Origin: Candidatus Rifleibacteriota bacterium
GTDB taxonomy: Bacteria; Riflebacteria; Ozemobacteria; Ozemobacterales; Ozemobacteraceae
Reading direction: 5' to 3'
DNA: 6,877 bases
Assembly (NCBI GenBank): GCA_022704885.1
Contig: JAKJFO010000127.1
Span: 440-7,316 of the forward strand
The notes below the pieces were generated by a model. The model searched no databases. It worked only from the letters and a program-made list of their open reading frames with translations, and had not been told where the DNA came from. Positions 5,425 to 6,877 of this stretch are shown here, in pieces; the first letter of the stretch is position 1; each line of letters opens with the position of its first letter. The position numbers and the translations under genes are program-made.

Positions 5425-6877
5425 ATGACCACTCACGAGCCCCGGATCTATTACACCAAAACTGACGAAGCTCCTGCACTGGCCACCGTCTCTCTCCTGC
5501 CCGTTATCGAGTCGTTCGTAGCACCGGCCGGAATCAAGGTCGAACTGCGCGATATCTCGCTGGCCGGCCGTATTCTGGCGAGTTTTCCCGAAAATTTGAC
5601 GCCAGAACAGAAGCAGAACGATGATCTCGCTTTTCTTGGCGACCTGGCCAACAGACCAGAAGCCAACATAATCAAGCTGCCCAATATCAGTGCTTCAATT
5701 CCGCAGTTGACTGCCGCAATAAAAGAACTGCAGGACAAGGGCTTCAAGGTTCCTGATTATCCGCTTGAACCACAAAACGAAAAAGAGACCGAAATCAAGA
5801 ACCGCTACGCTAAGGTGCTTGGCAGTGCGGTTAACCCGGTTCTGCGCGAGGGCAATTCAGATCGCCGCGTTGCAGCGCCGGTCAAGCAATACGCCCGCAA
5901 TCACCCTCATTCAATGGGTGCCTGGAGCCATGATTCAAAGACTCACGTTGCCCACATGCGCGCCTTTGACTTTTTTGGTCGTGAGCAGGCGGCAGTAATC
6001 GAAAAGGCCGGCATGGCCAAAATCGTTTTCGAAGACGAAAGAGGCAATGAAACCGTTCTCAAAGACAAGATCATGCTCGATTATGACGAAGTCATCGATG
6101 GCGCGCGCATGGAAGTTAAGAGCCTGCGCAAGTTCATTGCTGAAGAAATCGAAGACGCAAAGCAGAAAGATGTTTTGTTCTCGGTGCATCTTAAAGCTAC
6201 CATGATGAAGATATCTGACCCGATCATGTTCGGTCACGTGGTCAGTGTATTCTTCGAAGACGTTTTTACCAAACATGCAGATACCTTTGCCAAACTGGGC
6301 ATCAATCCCAACAATGGTATGGGCGCTCTCTACGAGAAAATCAAGGAACTACCGGAAGCCAAGCAGGAAGAGATTCGCAAGGATATCGATGAAGTCCTGA
6401 AAAAGCGCCCACGTCTGGCGATGGTGAATTCTGAAAAAGGTATAACTAACCTGCACGTGCCCAGCGATGTGATCATCGACGCCTCGATGCCCGCGGCAAT
6501 TCGAGCCGGAGGCAAGATGTACGGGCCTGATGGCGAGCTGCATGATATGAAGGCCGTAATTCCTGACCGTTGTTACGCCAGAATTTATCAGTCAACCATC
6601 AACTTCTGCAAAGAGCACGGCGCCTTTGACCCGCGCACCATGGGCAGCGTCGCCAATATTGGTCTGATGGCCAAAAAGGCCGAAGAATACGGTTCACACG
6701 ACAAGACCTTTGAAATCAAAGAAGATGGCATAGTTCGTGTTGTCGATGCCGAAGGAACGACTCTTATCGAGCACGCGGTAGAGAAGGGCGACATCTGGCG
6801 CATGTGCCAGGTTAAAGATATCGCGATTCGTGACTGGGTTAAGCTTGCAGTTACCCGCGCCCGAATCACCAATACCC
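5425..6877 (+). CDS. icd: Monomeric NADP-dependent isocitrate dehydrogenase, N-terminal 484 codons
   Basis: This enzyme of the TCA cycle oxidatively decarboxylates isocitrate to 2-oxoglutarate, producing NADPH in the cytoplasm. The ATG at 5425 has AAGGA (5410-5414) ten bases upstream, and no in-frame alternative start lies between that site and the ATG. The start [44 protein letters not shown] and LREGNSDRR are near-invariant in the monomeric family typified by the Azotobacter vinelandii enzyme (about 741 aa). Numbering here is about two higher than in that enzyme. S134, N137, R141 and R147 form the substrate pocket, with K257 in HLKATM, D352 in IDASMP and Y422 in EYGSHDK. All are present. 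The later metal-binding aspartates and the NADP-specificity residues lie beyond the window. There is no similarity to the common dimeric enzyme. The gene appears to form its own transcription unit, with a CRP-type site and promoter upstream and a repeat in the leader. Confidence 0.97.
   Translation, partial: MTTHEPRIYYTKTDEAPALATVSLLPVIESFVAPAGIKVELRDISLAGRILASFPENLTPEQKQNDDLAFLGDLANRPEANIIKLPNISASIPQLTAAIKELQDKGFKVPDYPLEPQNEKETEIKNRYAKVLGSAVNPVLREGNSDRRVAAPVKQYARNHPHSMGAWSHDSKTHVAHMRAFDFFGREQAAVIEKAGMAKIVFEDERGNETVLKDKIMLDYDEVIDGARMEVKSLRKFIAEEIEDAKQKDVLFSVHLKATMMKISDPIMFGHVVSVFFEDVFTKHADTFAKLGINPNNGMGALYEKIKELPEAKQEEIRKDIDEVLKKRPRLAMVNSEKGITNLHVPSDVIIDASMPAAIRAGGKMYGPDGELHDMKAVIPDRCYARIYQSTINFCKEHGAFDPRTMGSVANIGLMAKKAEEYGSHDKTFEIKEDGIVRVVDAEGTTLIEHAVEKGDIWRMCQVKDIAIRDWVKLAVTRARITNT

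Noticed and set aside
5229..5432. Minus-strand open frame of 67 codons across the palindromic repeat
   Set aside because: Its central peptide is the well-known spurious translation of this repeat family, with no ribosome site or family support.

Overview
The window comes from a bacterial chromosome of roughly balanced base composition and dense coding. It has strong Shine-Dalgarno sites, short gene spacing and a 4-base gene overlap. The source organism cannot be fixed from the sequence. Monomeric isocitrate dehydrogenase, a perfect CRP-type operator and a palindromic 'VIASEAKQS'-type repeat all fit a Gram-negative-like bacterium, but none of them is diagnostic.

Layout. (1) Positions 1-687, minus strand: the N-terminal 229 codons of an unrecognised protein, running off the left edge. 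(2) Positions 688-802: a divergent control region with a perfect 16-bp palindrome, three phased 8-bp direct repeats and facing TATAAT boxes. (3) Positions 803-5013, plus strand: an apparent four-gene operon encoding a 698-aa ankyrin-repeat protein, a metallo-beta-lactamase-fold hydrolase (TTG start), a family 2 glycosyltransferase and a small single-domain cupin. The spacings are 8 bases, a 4-base ATGA overlap and 19 bases. (4) Positions 5014-5424: a 411-base non-coding region with a perfect TGTGA-N6-TCACA site, an extended -10 promoter, two leader hairpins and a palindromic MITE-like repeat. (5) Position 5425 to the right edge, plus strand: the first 484 codons of monomeric NADP-dependent isocitrate dehydrogenase.

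How the parts may work together. The operon's products have no obvious common pathway. The ankyrin protein is probably a protein-interaction scaffold, and the other three carry intact metal- or nucleotide-sugar-binding signatures. The divergent unknown gene may share regulation with the operon through the palindrome. The isocitrate dehydrogenase gene is a separate TCA-cycle unit. Its leader appears to be built as CRP-type site, promoter, 5'-end hairpin, inserted repeat, then ribosome binding site. That regulatory arrangement is the most interesting feature of the window. I see no convincing previously undescribed defence or mobile system. The ankyrin/hydrolase/glycosyltransferase/cupin operon with its divergent orphan partner is the best candidate for an undescribed functional unit.
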